64,000 nucleotides of DNA. Source: Nostoc linckia NIES-25 (GTDB lineage: Bacteria > Cyanobacteriota > Cyanobacteriia > Cyanobacteriales > Nostocaceae). The notes beneath the pieces were generated by a model, which saw only the letters and a list, made by a program, of their open reading frames with translations, was not told where the DNA came from and did not search any database. Positions 36,291-45,063 of this stretch are shown here, piece after piece (the first letter of the stretch is position 1; each line of letters opens with the position of its first letter). The translations under genes were made by a program, and so were the position numbers. The stretch spans positions 145,072-209,071 of the forward strand of contig NZ_AP018223.1 of the NCBI RefSeq assembly GCF_002368035.1, written 5' to 3'.

Positions 36291-37478
36291 TTAAAGATAA
36301 TCGGCTGGATTAACGGGCGAACCATTGCGGCGGACTTCAAAGTGGAGGTGGGGCCCAGTCGATAAACCTGTGGAACCAACAGCAGCGATCGCTTGTCCTC
36401 GTTCCACTGCTTGTCCATCACTAACATACAACTCGCTGGTATGTCCGTACAGCGTGGTAATGCCATTGCCGTGGTCGATAATTACGGCTCTGCCATAACC
36501 ACCATACCATCCAGCAAAAATCACTCTTCCCGAATCCGCTGCCCGAATTGTACTACCGTAGCTAGCAGCAAAATCCAGACCTGCGTGAAAGCGACGATAG
36601 CCAAGAACTGGGTGCATCCGCCAGCCAAAGGGGCTGCTAGTAGCAGCATCGCTGGGATAGGCAAACATCCCAGTTCCTTGAATGATAATGCTTGTGCGGC
36701 TATTGGTTTTTGCTTGCGCTGCTGCTACCTTTTGCTGAATTAAGGTTTCCAGATATTTGGATTCTCTTTCGAGTTGATTTTGTGCCGCTTCCAATGCGAG
36801 GCGATCGCTATTGAGGCGTTGAATTAATTCTGATTGTGATTCTGCCTGGGTTTGATAATCGGCTTTTTGTGCTAATAGCTGTTCGCGAATCAAAGCAATT
36901 TCGTTTTTTTGCTCCTCTACTTGAGTTTTTTGCTGATTTATAGAGTTTGCTTGGGCGTTGAGTTTTACCAAAATTTGTTGGTCTGCTTGATAAACTAACT
37001 TCAATTGATGGCGGCGACTGATAAAGTCGCTGATATTTTGACTTTCCAGCAAAACAGCCCATCCTTGACTAGCTGGCGATCGCTGGAGATAGCGCAATCG
37101 TGCTACTGTTGCTACTTGACGAGTTTCGTAGGAACGTTGGGCTACAGCTAAATCATTTTCCAACTGTTGCAAACGTTGGTTAGCCAGTTGCAATCGCGAT
37201 TCACTCTCTTGAATATAGCTATCGGTGGTTTGTAGATTTTGCTTTAAACCAGTCAGGTTTTGTTGCGCTTGTTGTTGAAGATTTGTTAAGCGATCGCGTT
37301 CGTTAACCACACTCCGATGCTGCTGGTTCATTTGTTGCTGTTGTTGGCGTAGCGTATCAATAGACTGTGTAGAGTTTGCGTGTACTGGAATTAAAGCCAA
37401 ACAAACCCAACAAATACAGCTAAATACAACAGATAAACCCCAAAAAATCTGGTTTTTTTCTAGAAATCGCGCTCTCAT
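36291..37478 (-). CDS. EnvC-like murein hydrolase activator, coiled coil plus M23 (LytM) domain
   Basis: A 395-residue exported protein with an N-terminal signal (residues 10-34, ending PVHANS). A long coiled coil over about 38-250 is rich in Gln and Leu. The C-terminal LytM/M23 domain has the zinc residues H and D in FHAGLDF (about 298-302) and HLH in GPHLHFEV near 377-379. All canonical ligands appear present, so it could be an active endopeptidase, unlike E. coli EnvC. The layout matches EnvC/NlpD-type factors that act at division septa. The tRNA-Arg gene lies 48 bp beyond its stop. Confidence 0.9.
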   Translation of the reverse strand: MRARFLEKNQIFWGLSVVFSCICWVCLALIPVHANSTQSIDTLRQQQQQMNQQHRSVVNERDRLTNLQQQAQQNLTGLKQNLQTTDSYIQESESRLQLANQRLQQLENDLAVAQRSYETRQVATVARLRYLQRSPASQGWAVLLESQNISDFISRRHQLKLVYQADQQILVKLNAQANSINQQKTQVEEQKNEIALIREQLLAQKADYQTQAESQSELIQRLNSDRLALEAAQNQLERESKYLETLIQQKVAAAQAKTNSRTSIIIQGTGMFAYPSDAATSSPFGWRMHPVLGYRRFHAGLDFAASYGSTIRAADSGRVIFAGWYGGYGRAVIIDHGNGITTLYGHTSELYVSDGQAVERGQAIAAVGSTGLSTGPHLHFEVRRNGSPVNPADYL

Positions 37479-37538
37479 AGTGTGAGACTAACCAAAACGA
37501 TGCTTTCATACACTATGAGGATTATTCCCAAAATCTGA

Positions 37539-38300
37539 TTAATTCACTCTACTAGGGCGATCGTTAGTTAATAGTGAGGCCAGGTGAGCAGGACGAGATA
37601 AGTGTGGGCAATGCCCTCCAGGCAATTCTATGGCATCAACTCCTAAACGCTTGCGTGCAGCGTAGCGCGACCATGCAGGAGAGATTATCAAATCGTCAGT
37701 ACAAAAAATATATTTACAATCTACATTTGGTAAAGCCTTCAAAGGATTGACTTCATAAATATATGCCATTGATAGCTGCGAACGTCTTTTTGAGAGCGCC
37801 CAACGCATTACATCTGGTTGACAATCTTGATAGAAAACTTCCATTAATACTGCATCATCCGCAAAGTTTTTACCAGCAGAAACTGGATTAAACATATAAG
37901 GTTCATCATCGAATTGTTTGAGTTGAGGTAACTCTTTTGGTTCGTAATTTAATGATTTGAAGCTATCAGAATCGAGATGATGAGAAAATTGATCGATGGT
38001 ACTGGTTCCTGGGCATGGAATAAGCGCGGTAAGGAATACCAATTCACGTACTTGATGGGCTTCTGCCACAAGGGGAATCACCGTACCAGCCATTGAGTGA
38101 CCAACCAGCACAATATCATCATCAGTTTTTGGAAGCGCTTGCAATACTACATCCGCGAACTGCGATAAACTTGCAGATGCATCTTCAATCGGCAAATCCA
38201 TTGCTACGGTTTTATGACCTTGCCCTTCTAAATAAGGAATTAACAAATCCCAACACCAAGCGCCTTGGAAAGCACCATGAACTAGACAAAAAAGACTCAT
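37539..38300 (-). CDS. Alpha/beta hydrolase, salicylate-binding-protein/hydroxynitrile-lyase type
   Basis: A 253-residue cytosolic hydrolase. The oxyanion-side motif is LVHGAFQGAWCWDLL near residues 6-20. The nucleophile is S69 in GHSMAG, and the His is in PGGHCPHLSRP near the C-terminus. HGAFxGAWxW at the start is characteristic of the esterase group that includes plant SABP2, MES and hydroxynitrile lyases. Substrate unknown. It is divergent from nuiA: the two starts are 80 bp apart. Confidence 0.85.
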   Translation of the reverse strand: MSLFCLVHGAFQGAWCWDLLIPYLEGQGHKTVAMDLPIEDASASLSQFADVVLQALPKTDDDIVLVGHSMAGTVIPLVAEAHQVRELVFLTALIPCPGTSTIDQFSHHLDSDSFKSLNYEPKELPQLKQFDDEPYMFNPVSAGKNFADDAVLMEVFYQDCQPDVMRWALSKRRSQLSMAYIYEVNPLKALPNVDCKYIFCTDDLIISPAWSRYAARKRLGVDAIELPGGHCPHLSRPAHLASLLTNDRPSRVN

Positions 38301-38381
38301 AGCGATTTAAGGGAAGTTTTCTAATGTGTGCTTATTTTCTACCTTACATCACCATAAAAAGTTATCAACAACTAAAATCTC

Positions 38382-38780
38382 ATGACTAATGAAATAACTG
38401 GAATTTTAAAACAATCTTCTGCTGATTTGTTAATGATGAGTGAGTCAGACTACCCTTTTGAGGTTGTTTTCTGGACTGGTCCGGTTGAAAGTCCGACAAC
38501 TCAAAAACTACTCCAATTAACAAATCATCCGCAAGATTCGCAGGTTGAGGAAGTAGATTTAGATTATTTCTTTCGCAATTGCGCCTACGAGAAAGAATGG
38601 CACGACGAACAACAGAAACAGAATGTCAAAAAATTTCAAACCCTTGTTCAGACACTTAAAAATAACCTTAATGAAATCAAAGTTTATCGCATAGGTACGA
38701 TAAATATTGATGTCTACATTCTCGGCCAAACATCATCTGGGGATTTAGCTGGTCTTTCGACTAAAGTTGTAGAAACCTAG
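38382..38780 (+). CDS. nuiA: NuiA-like inhibitor of NucA nuclease
   Basis: This 132-residue protein resembles NuiA, the inhibitor of the sugar-nonspecific nuclease NucA of Anabaena PCC 7120 (135 residues). In NuiA a Glu at 24 contacts the catalytic Mg and the C-terminal Thr135 occupies the active site. Here E21 (MSESDYPFEV) and the terminal T132 keep the same spacing from end to end, as expected if the inhibitor works the same way. The matching nuclease gene is immediately downstream in convergent orientation, 84 bp between stops. The protein has no signal peptide and so should protect the cytoplasm. Confidence 0.88.
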   Translation: MTNEITGILKQSSADLLMMSESDYPFEVVFWTGPVESPTTQKLLQLTNHPQDSQVEEVDLDYFFRNCAYEKEWHDEQQKQNVKKFQTLVQTLKNNLNEIKVYRIGTINIDVYILGQTSSGDLAGLSTKVVET

Positions 38781-38783
38781 CAG

Positions 38784-38862
38784 TTAATTGTTAATTCGTA
38801 ATACTTGTCTGTCGCGAGTATTACGAATTAACAATTAAATTAAAGCTACACAGCTTTAATTT
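38784..38862. terminator. Double hairpin between nuiA and nucA
   Basis: A perfect 21-bp stem (38784-38804 with 38818-38838, 13-base loop) is followed by a perfect 11-bp stem AAATTAAAGCT/AGCTTTAATTT (38837-38862). Both fill the 84 bp between the convergent stops and could stop transcription from both sides. Confidence 0.7.
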
Positions 38863-38864
38863 AA

Positions 38865-39731
38865 CTACAGATCGTCAACTTTAGATTCGATCGCAGATTG
38901 AACAGATGTAGACACATTGGATAAGAAATTGTAGCCTGTTTTGAGTTCAATCGAATCAACAGAGACTCTATATGTTCTCCAATCGTTGTTTCTTATGCCT
39001 TGGGTATTGGGCATATCAACGCTGATAACCCTCGTGCTATTCGTAATCCCAGACGCTTCAGTACCGGGGTTAACGACTACAGCAATCTTCCAAACTCTAT
39101 TCGGAACTTGAACTCTGCCATTGGCAATTGTATATCTTGTGCCATTCGAGCCAGTTCCACCCATACCGTAGGGCCCAGAAATAATATATAGTTCTTTACC
39201 CTGACTCACTAAGCTTCTCAAATAGTTTTCTAATGAAGCCCACGGCCCCTGATTATTATCTGGCGATTGTGGCACCATATTTGTCATCAAGAAGGTTGCA
39301 GAGTTATCAGTTACTGTTCTTGTTCTGTCGGCGGAAGGTGTCATATGTCCTCTATCAAACCCGCTACCAGAATAATCAGAGTCACTTACTCGATACCATC
39401 CTGTAGGGAGGCTGGTGTCAGCGCGGAAGTCGTCTTGTCTTGGCGTTGAACCAAGCCACGACGAGTTTAATTGCCAAGACACCCAATTTGGAGTCCCTCT
39501 GTCGCGGCTGTAACTGAGTGCATACTGGGACTTTAATAATAAATAGTTGTTTGGATAAGAGACGTTTATTGTTGCATTACTTGGATTGCCCAATTTTAGA
39601 TGCACGCTTGATGATTGTGCTTTAGTTGGGCGTAAATATGCAATCAGCGCTATAGGTAGGGCTACAGCTACACAAGGCACCAGAAATCTAAAAAGCCTAG
39701 TTTTACTCATACTTTTAGTATTGAAAGACAC
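38865..39731 (-). CDS. nucA: Secreted DNA/RNA non-specific endonuclease
   Basis: A 288-residue exported nuclease of the beta-beta-alpha-metal superfamily. Residues 11-38 form a signal peptide. The catalytic motif is D126-R-G-H129 (FDRGHMTPSADR), the general base being H129. The Mg-binding Asn lies in NMVPQSPDNNQGPW (about 151-164), followed by W-x-x-L-E-N. These are hallmarks of NucA of Anabaena PCC 7120 and of Serratia nuclease. The neighbour nuiA encodes its presumed inhibitor. Such pairs let a cell secrete a potent nuclease while guarding its own DNA and RNA during export. Confidence 0.95.
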   Translation of the reverse strand: MSFNTKSMSKTRLFRFLVPCVAVALPIALIAYLRPTKAQSSSVHLKLGNPSNATINVSYPNNYLLLKSQYALSYSRDRGTPNWVSWQLNSSWLGSTPRQDDFRADTSLPTGWYRVSDSDYSGSGFDRGHMTPSADRTRTVTDNSATFLMTNMVPQSPDNNQGPWASLENYLRSLVSQGKELYIISGPYGMGGTGSNGTRYTIANGRVQVPNRVWKIAVVVNPGTEASGITNSTRVISVDMPNTQGIRNNDWRTYRVSVDSIELKTGYNFLSNVSTSVQSAIESKVDDL

Positions 39732-40852
39732 AATTAGTCTCTAAGGCTTATCTCCTAAAATCAAGTATTCGGTGATACAAAAAGTATAAAAACTGTAAAT
39801 TACAGCAGATTGCTACTTTGTGAGGTACAGATAATTGTAGGGGCACAATATATTGTGCCCCTACTCATGTACTTCATTTACCTGAAATACGCTGTATTAA
39901 GCTGATTTGAGAATAATGGACACAAATCCATAGTTTGTAGCAATTTTTATCTTTTTAGTTGAGAAACCAAGATGCGCTTTTTCGTCACTTCTTTACGCAC
40001 TGTGAAAATTTATCTATAGGACTCATATTTGATTTTTGAAATATACGTAGTGGCGTGGCAAGACTAAAATCTTGCAATAAATTTTATTGTGGGATGGGTG
40101 TCCTCACCCGTCCGGGCGGGCAGGATGCCCACCCTACAAGAGTTTACTAATGGACTATTTTAGCCTTGACAGGCTACTACACATACTTAAATTTTTTCAA
40201 TAATAAAATCGGATTAATATAGGAGAACTTCACACCTAAAAACATTACTTGATAGAGATAAATATATTAATATACTATGACAAAATTATATTTTTTAAAA
40301 AAATATAAAATCCATACTTTAAACCGAATTAAATTTCAACTTTTGATGACAAAGTAGTTTGTATTTGAAGACCATAAGTAACTTACTCATGTAAGAAGAA
40401 TAATTATAATTTAGCTATGATTGTAATAAACATATATCTTAAATTAATGTTTAGTGTATGTCCGTGTAGGTATAGACTGTATTTAACCAGGCAGATATAG
40501 CAAAACTGAGGATTAATTAGCCCGATCGCAAAGACACAAATATTTAGTTTACTTACCTAATTTAGATCTGATTGTTGGCGCTGTTACAATCTGTAATTTC
40601 AGAAACGTTTACTATCACCATAAGTACTTTCATAAAACCACAGTAGTTCGCTAGTAACACAAATCTCTGATTCATTAGATTTTGTTGTTCTCCTATCTAG
40701 CTAAATCAGCTTGTTTCAGTAAAATTCCCAAAAGTTCCAATTTTATTAAGGGTTTTGCAGTGATAAATCAACGATTCTACATTTTGATTTTTCAATTCTG
40801 ACTTCTTCTTCAAATTGTTATTTTTTCTGCGCCACTAGTTAAGAGGTAATCT
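39732..40852. other. 1.1-kb intergenic region before devB
   Basis: It contains a 28-bp perfect palindrome (39837-39864, GTAGGGGCACAATA and its complement), the repeat at 40048-40179, and a long AT-rich leader before devB. I found no GTA-N8-TAC (NtcA) site close to devB. Confidence 0.5.
40048..40179. repeat. Dispersed repeat related to the 16741 tandem unit
   Basis: Inverted ends TAGTGGCGTGGCAAGACTAA and TTAGCCTTGACAGGCTACTA enclose the same GTGTCCTCACCCGTCC core as 16741-17000. It adjoins a CATATTTGATTTTTGAAAT segment that recurs inverted at 23165-23185. Confidence 0.7.
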
Positions 40853-42058
40853 ATGGTGCGAAACTCAAAGCTAGGGTACACAACGTTCCCTAAGTTTATT
40901 CTGCGCCCATCCGTTGCTATAGGTATAATTGCATCTTTATTGGTTGGCGGAATAAGTTTTTATACAGTAAAACTCTGGCAAAATTCTGTCACTCAAGAAT
41001 CACAAGTGCCAGCAAAACAATTGCCACAGTTAAAAACGGTAACAGCCCTAGGAAGAATCGAACCACAGGGTGAAGTAATTAAATTATCTGCTGCGGTGTC
41101 TGGGGAAGGAAGCCGAGTAGAAAAATTATTAGTAAACGAAGGCGATCGCGTAAAAGCAGGACAAGTAATTGCAATTTTGAGCAGCTACGATCGCCTACAA
41201 GCAGCATTAAAAGAGGCGCAAGAACAAGTCAAAGTAGCCCAGACCAACCTAAACCGTACCCAAGCAGGTGCCAAACGCGGTGAAATTACCGCCCAAAAAG
41301 CAGCGATCGCCAGACTCAAAGCAGAACGCCAAGGCGATATTGACGCCCAAGCAGCGACAATTGCCAAATTTCAGGCCGAACTGCAAAACGCCCAAGCAGA
41401 AAACGAACGTTACGAGCAACTATATCAACAAGGAGCAATTTCCGCCTCGCAACGGGACAGCAAGCGTTTAAATTTGGAAACAGCCCAAAAAAACTTGCAA
41501 CAAGCCCAAGCGCAGTTAAATCGCACCCAATCGGCTAGCCACCAACAAATCAAAGAAGCCACAGCCACACTCGATAGCATCAGCGAAGTCCGGGGCGTAG
41601 ATGTAGCAGCTGCCCAAGCAGAAATAAGTCGTGCCCTAGCAGCCATGAATCTCGCAGAAGTCAACCTCAAACAAGCCGAAGTGCGATCGCCCCAAAACGG
41701 ACAGATATTCAAGATTCACACTCATCCTGGCGAATTAGTATCAAATGATGGCATTGCTGATATCGGGCAAACCAGCCAGATGTACGTCATCGCCGAAGTT
41801 TACGAAAGCGATATTGCCAAAGTACATCCAGGGCAAAAAGTACGAATCTTTGGTGATTTTCTATCCATCGAACTCCAAGGAATTGTAGATCGTAAAGGCT
41901 TGCAAGTGCGGCGGCAAAATGTCATTGACACCGATCCTGCGAACAATATCGACAGCAGAGTAGTAGAAGTCCACATCCGACTAGATAAAGCCTCCAGCCA
42001 AAAAGCCGCCAACCTAACCAATATGCAAGTTAAAGCAGTAATTGAAATTAGTCATTAG
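40853..42058 (+). CDS. devB: DevB-like periplasmic adaptor (membrane fusion protein) of an ABC exporter
   Basis: A 401-residue HlyD-family adaptor. It has one N-terminal membrane helix (about 17-38) and the split biotinyl-lipoyl domain, with ALGRIEPQGEV and RVEKLLVNEGDRVKAGQ near the start and a late VRSPQNGQIF half. Between them is a long alpha-hairpin coiled coil rich in Gln and Ala (about 120-270). It links an inner-membrane FtsX-type permease to an outer-membrane channel. devC and devA follow, so the operon is a DevBCA exporter. In Anabaena the founding DevBCA exports heterocyst glycolipids, but paralogues exist, and this copy's substrate is not determined. Confidence 0.88.
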   Translation: MVRNSKLGYTTFPKFILRPSVAIGIIASLLVGGISFYTVKLWQNSVTQESQVPAKQLPQLKTVTALGRIEPQGEVIKLSAAVSGEGSRVEKLLVNEGDRVKAGQVIAILSSYDRLQAALKEAQEQVKVAQTNLNRTQAGAKRGEITAQKAAIARLKAERQGDIDAQAATIAKFQAELQNAQAENERYEQLYQQGAISASQRDSKRLNLETAQKNLQQAQAQLNRTQSASHQQIKEATATLDSISEVRGVDVAAAQAEISRALAAMNLAEVNLKQAEVRSPQNGQIFKIHTHPGELVSNDGIADIGQTSQMYVIAEVYESDIAKVHPGQKVRIFGDFLSIELQGIVDRKGLQVRRQNVIDTDPANNIDSRVVEVHIRLDKASSQKAANLTNMQVKAVIEISH

Positions 42059-42240
42059 TCATTAGTCATTGGTCATTAGTCACTGGTCATTGGTCATTAG
42101 TTATTCTCTCCTCCCCACCTCCCCATCTCCCCATCTCCCCACCTCCCCATCTCCCCATCTCCCCATCTCCCCACCTCCCCACCTCCCCACCCTCCCCATC
42201 TCCCCACCTCCCCACCTCCCCACCTCCCCACCTCCCCACT
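42051..42240. repeat. GTCATTA heptamers plus a CTCCCCA-type minisatellite
   Basis: The 3' end of devB runs into heptamers GTCATTA/GTCATTG (42051-42105). These are followed by some fifteen or more tandem CTCCCCATC/CTCCCCACC units (42109-42238), ending 10 bp before the devC start. The tract is strand-asymmetric (C-rich) and lies inside the operon. Confidence 0.9.
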
Positions 42241-42247
42241 CCAAACT

Positions 42248-43420
42248 ATGGGATTGATTGAACAACTGCGACGCCGAACCCCTTTAGGATGGCTGCAACT
42301 AAGTCATGAAAAAAGTCGCCTTTTGGTGGCTTTGTTAGGCATTGCCTTTGCGGATCTTCTGATGTTCATGCAGCTGGGCTTTCAGACTGCGCTGTATGAC
42401 AGTAACACTAGACTACATCGCAGTTTGCAAGCAGACATTGTTTTAATTAGTCCCCAAGCCCGTAATTTGCCAAGCTTGTCTACCTTTTCTCGGCGGCGAC
42501 TTTACCAAGCAATGGATATACCGGGGGTGAAGTCAGCAGAACCAATGTATTTTAACAACACAATTTGGAAAAATCCTCTAACACACCGAGAGACGGGGGT
42601 GTTAGTTATCGGCTTTAATCCAGACAAGCCAGCTTTTGATTTACCAGATGTTAACCAGCAATTGCAGGCAATTAAGCTCCCAGGTGCGGCCTTGTTCGAT
42701 CGCGGTGCTAGAGGAGATTATCAAAAAGCGATCGCCCAAATTGAGGAAGGTAAACTCGTAACTGCGGAAATAGAACGCCGCACAGTTATCATTAGCGGTT
42801 TATTCCAAGTCGGGGCTTCCTTCGGCGCTGAAGGTAACTTAATTACCAGCGATCGAGATTTTTTGCGGCTATTTTCTGGGCGACAGTCTAGCAGCGTCAG
42901 TCTAGGTTTGATTAAGGTAAAACCAGGCTATGACCCGAAAAAAGTGGCAGCAATGCTCAAAGCTTACCTACGAGATGATGTCAGAGTTCTAACCCACACA
43001 GAATTTATTGAATTTGAAAATAACTTTTGGAGAACAAATTCCCCAATTGGGTTTATTTTCAACCTGGGTGTATCGATGGGTTTTGTGGTGGGCGTAATCA
43101 TTGTCTATCAAGTCCTCTCCACTGATGTTAATGCCCACGTTCGGGAATATGCCACCTTCAAAGCAATGGGATATCGTAATTACTACCTGCTAGGTGTGGT
43201 GTTTGAGGAGTCTTTAATATTAGCAGCACTAGGTTTCTTTCCCGGATTGGGAGTGTCCTTAGCACTTTACCAACTGACTCGCAAAGCTACAAATTTGCCC
43301 ATGTACATAACACTGATTCGGGCATTACAAGTATTACTGCTGACTATAATTATGTGTGCAATTTCCGGTGCGATCGCCACCCGCAAACTCCAAGCCACCG
43401 ACCCCGCTGATATGTTTTAA
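42248..43420 (+). CDS. devC: DevC-like permease of an ABC exporter (FtsX type)
   Basis: A 390-residue permease of the MacB/FtsX class. One helix lies near the N-terminus (LLVALLGIAFADLLMFMQLGF, about 25-45), followed by a large periplasmic domain (about 46-270). Three C-terminal helices (about 275-300, 325-345 and 355-380) enclose HVREYATFKAMGYRNYYLLGVV, a typical FtsX loop. It belongs with the DevB adaptor upstream and the DevA ATPase 82 bp downstream. The spacer to devB is the minisatellite, so the distance and possibly translation may vary between strains. Confidence 0.9.
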   Translation: MGLIEQLRRRTPLGWLQLSHEKSRLLVALLGIAFADLLMFMQLGFQTALYDSNTRLHRSLQADIVLISPQARNLPSLSTFSRRRLYQAMDIPGVKSAEPMYFNNTIWKNPLTHRETGVLVIGFNPDKPAFDLPDVNQQLQAIKLPGAALFDRGARGDYQKAIAQIEEGKLVTAEIERRTVIISGLFQVGASFGAEGNLITSDRDFLRLFSGRQSSSVSLGLIKVKPGYDPKKVAAMLKAYLRDDVRVLTHTEFIEFENNFWRTNSPIGFIFNLGVSMGFVVGVIIVYQVLSTDVNAHVREYATFKAMGYRNYYLLGVVFEESLILAALGFFPGLGVSLALYQLTRKATNLPMYITLIRALQVLLLTIIMCAISGAIATRKLQATDPADMF

Positions 43421-43502
43421 AAATTGTCATTTGTCATTGGTCATTTGCAAAGGACAAAAGACAAATGACCAATGACGATCGTCACGAGTAATCGATCTAT
43501 TT
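43421..43502. repeat. Inverted heptamer repeat between devC and devA
   Basis: TGTCATTGGTCATTTGC...followed by ACAAATGACCAATGACG forms a hairpin in the 82-bp spacer. It is built from the same GTCATT units as the STRR arrays and may attenuate or stabilise the message. Confidence 0.55.
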
Positions 43503-44207
43503 ATGACTAGTCAACCCGTCATCTCTATTAAAAATCTCGACCACTACTTTGGTCACGGCTCACTCCGCAAGCAAGTTTTATGTAATATCAACTTGGAGAT
43601 TAACGCTGGTGAAATTGTTATCATGACCGGCCCATCTGGTTCTGGGAAAACTACTCTGTTGACCTTAGTGGGTGGGTTGCGTTCTACACAATCTGGTAGT
43701 TTGCAGGTGTTGGGGCGAGAACTGTGTGGTGCTAGCGCTCAGAAACTAATACAGGTGCGACGCCATAACGGCTACATTTTCCAAGCACATAATTTACATA
43801 GTAGTTTGACGGCAGTGCAAAACGTGAAAATGGCTTTGGAATTACACAAACATATCGGGTTAAAAAACATGCGAACTCGCTCAGCCCAGATGTTAGAGCA
43901 AGTAGGATTAGGCAACCACTTGGATTACTATCCCGATGAACTATCTGGGGGACAAAAACAAAGAGTAGCGATCGCCCGCGCCCTAGTCAGTCATCCCCAA
44001 ATTATCCTAGCCGATGAACCCACCGCCGCCCTTGACAGTCAATCGGGACGAGATGCGGTCAACCTTATGCAAAAACTCGCAAAAGAACAAGGCTGTACTA
44101 TTTTAATGGTGACTCATGACAACCGCATCCTAGACATTGCCGATCGCATCGTTCATATGGAAGATGGTAAGCTCGACTCAAAAGTTAAACTCTCAGCCTG
44201 GAGCTAA
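43503..44207 (+). CDS. devA: DevA-like ABC exporter ATPase
   Basis: A 234-residue ATP-binding cassette of the MacB/LolD-like group. Walker A is GPSGSGKTTLL (about 47-57). The Q-loop lies in IFQAHNLHSSL, the signature is LSGGQKQRVAIARAL (about 143-157), Walker B is IILADEP, the D-loop is ALDSQSG and the H-switch is THD. It energises the exporter formed with devB and devC just upstream on the same strand. The three-gene order B-C-A is that of the heterocyst DevBCA locus. Confidence 0.93.
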   Translation: MTSQPVISIKNLDHYFGHGSLRKQVLCNINLEINAGEIVIMTGPSGSGKTTLLTLVGGLRSTQSGSLQVLGRELCGASAQKLIQVRRHNGYIFQAHNLHSSLTAVQNVKMALELHKHIGLKNMRTRSAQMLEQVGLGNHLDYYPDELSGGQKQRVAIARALVSHPQIILADEPTAALDSQSGRDAVNLMQKLAKEQGCTILMVTHDNRILDIADRIVHMEDGKLDSKVKLSAWS

Positions 44208-45063
44208 TCGGCTAAAATTTGTAGCAAAGTTCTGAGTTTGCCATTCATTAATCATTACAAGTGTTGACTGTTGAGTTAGGAGTTATTTTCCTCATTTCCC
44301 CACTCCCCACTCCCTACTACACAAATAAGTTTAAAAATCAAAGCGCATACTATCAATTAGGGAAATTTGAGTTCAAAGCTCGATTATTCAGGTTGATATG
44401 TCGAAATTTAAAGCTTTAATCTCGATTATTGAAGCTTAGTACTCCAAACGAAAAAAATTAAGTAAAACTACTGATTTTTTTTATATTTTACCAACACGCA
44501 AAAAATCTGTTATTACTATGTAGATGGAGATTAGGAATTACATACTAAATTGAACTAGCTTTGTGTAAAATCTTAACGGGATTAAATTTTTGGGTTATTT
44601 CTGGTACTTCCCCTCTGATTTAGCAGATTTAGCTGAATTGCTTAGACCAACTTTGAACTGAAAGTGTGGTATCAGTGTCCAGTTGAATAAGTGTCCAGTT
44701 GATTCCCAGATTTTATTCAAGTACCATTATGTAGTGACTTTAACCAAAAAAAGTTTCTTTTGTTGCTTAACAAGCGATCCCTATGGCAAGTCAATAAAGC
44801 GGTTTTACCATCAATCAGGTTAAATTGTACAAACAATTACAATGTCATACACCTTAGTTATTAGAGTTAATAGAAATTTACAAATTCAGCTTACAAATCA
44901 TTCTCCATTAGTAAATTTTCGCTATTGACTTAATTTTCATAAGTGCCTAGACCATTAGGCAAACAAAATTTATGGCTTTCAACAATATCTGCTGTCAAAA
45001 GAAAATCCTACTAGTAATAAGCTAGTCTATTTTCCAACACAAGCAAGGGATTTATGTAGCTCT
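44208..45063. other. 850-bp intergenic region before the M23 endopeptidase
   Basis: No gene is evident. It holds the possible NtcA-type promoter at 44827-44867 described separately; the rest is AT-rich. Confidence 0.45.
44827..44867 (+). promoter_or_regulatory. Possible NtcA-activated promoter
   Basis: GTA-N8-TAC at 44827-44840, then 21 bases, then TAGAGT (TA-N3-T) at 44862-44867. This is the architecture of NtcA class II promoters (usual spacing 22-23). It would give a 5' leader of about 190 bases to the M23 gene. Match by eye only; the consensus is short and can occur by chance. Confidence 0.45.

Noticed and set aside
36167..36466. Minus-strand frame overlapping tRNA-Arg
   Set aside because: It covers the whole tRNA and the 3' end of the EnvC-like gene in another frame.
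40500..40852. NtcA box for devB
   Set aside because: Near matches such as GTT-N8-TAC-like and GTA-N8-GTA were seen but none fits GTA-N8-TAC.
42109..42238. Possible CRISPR array
   Set aside because: Units are about 8-9 bp tandem repeats without spacers; this is a minisatellite.
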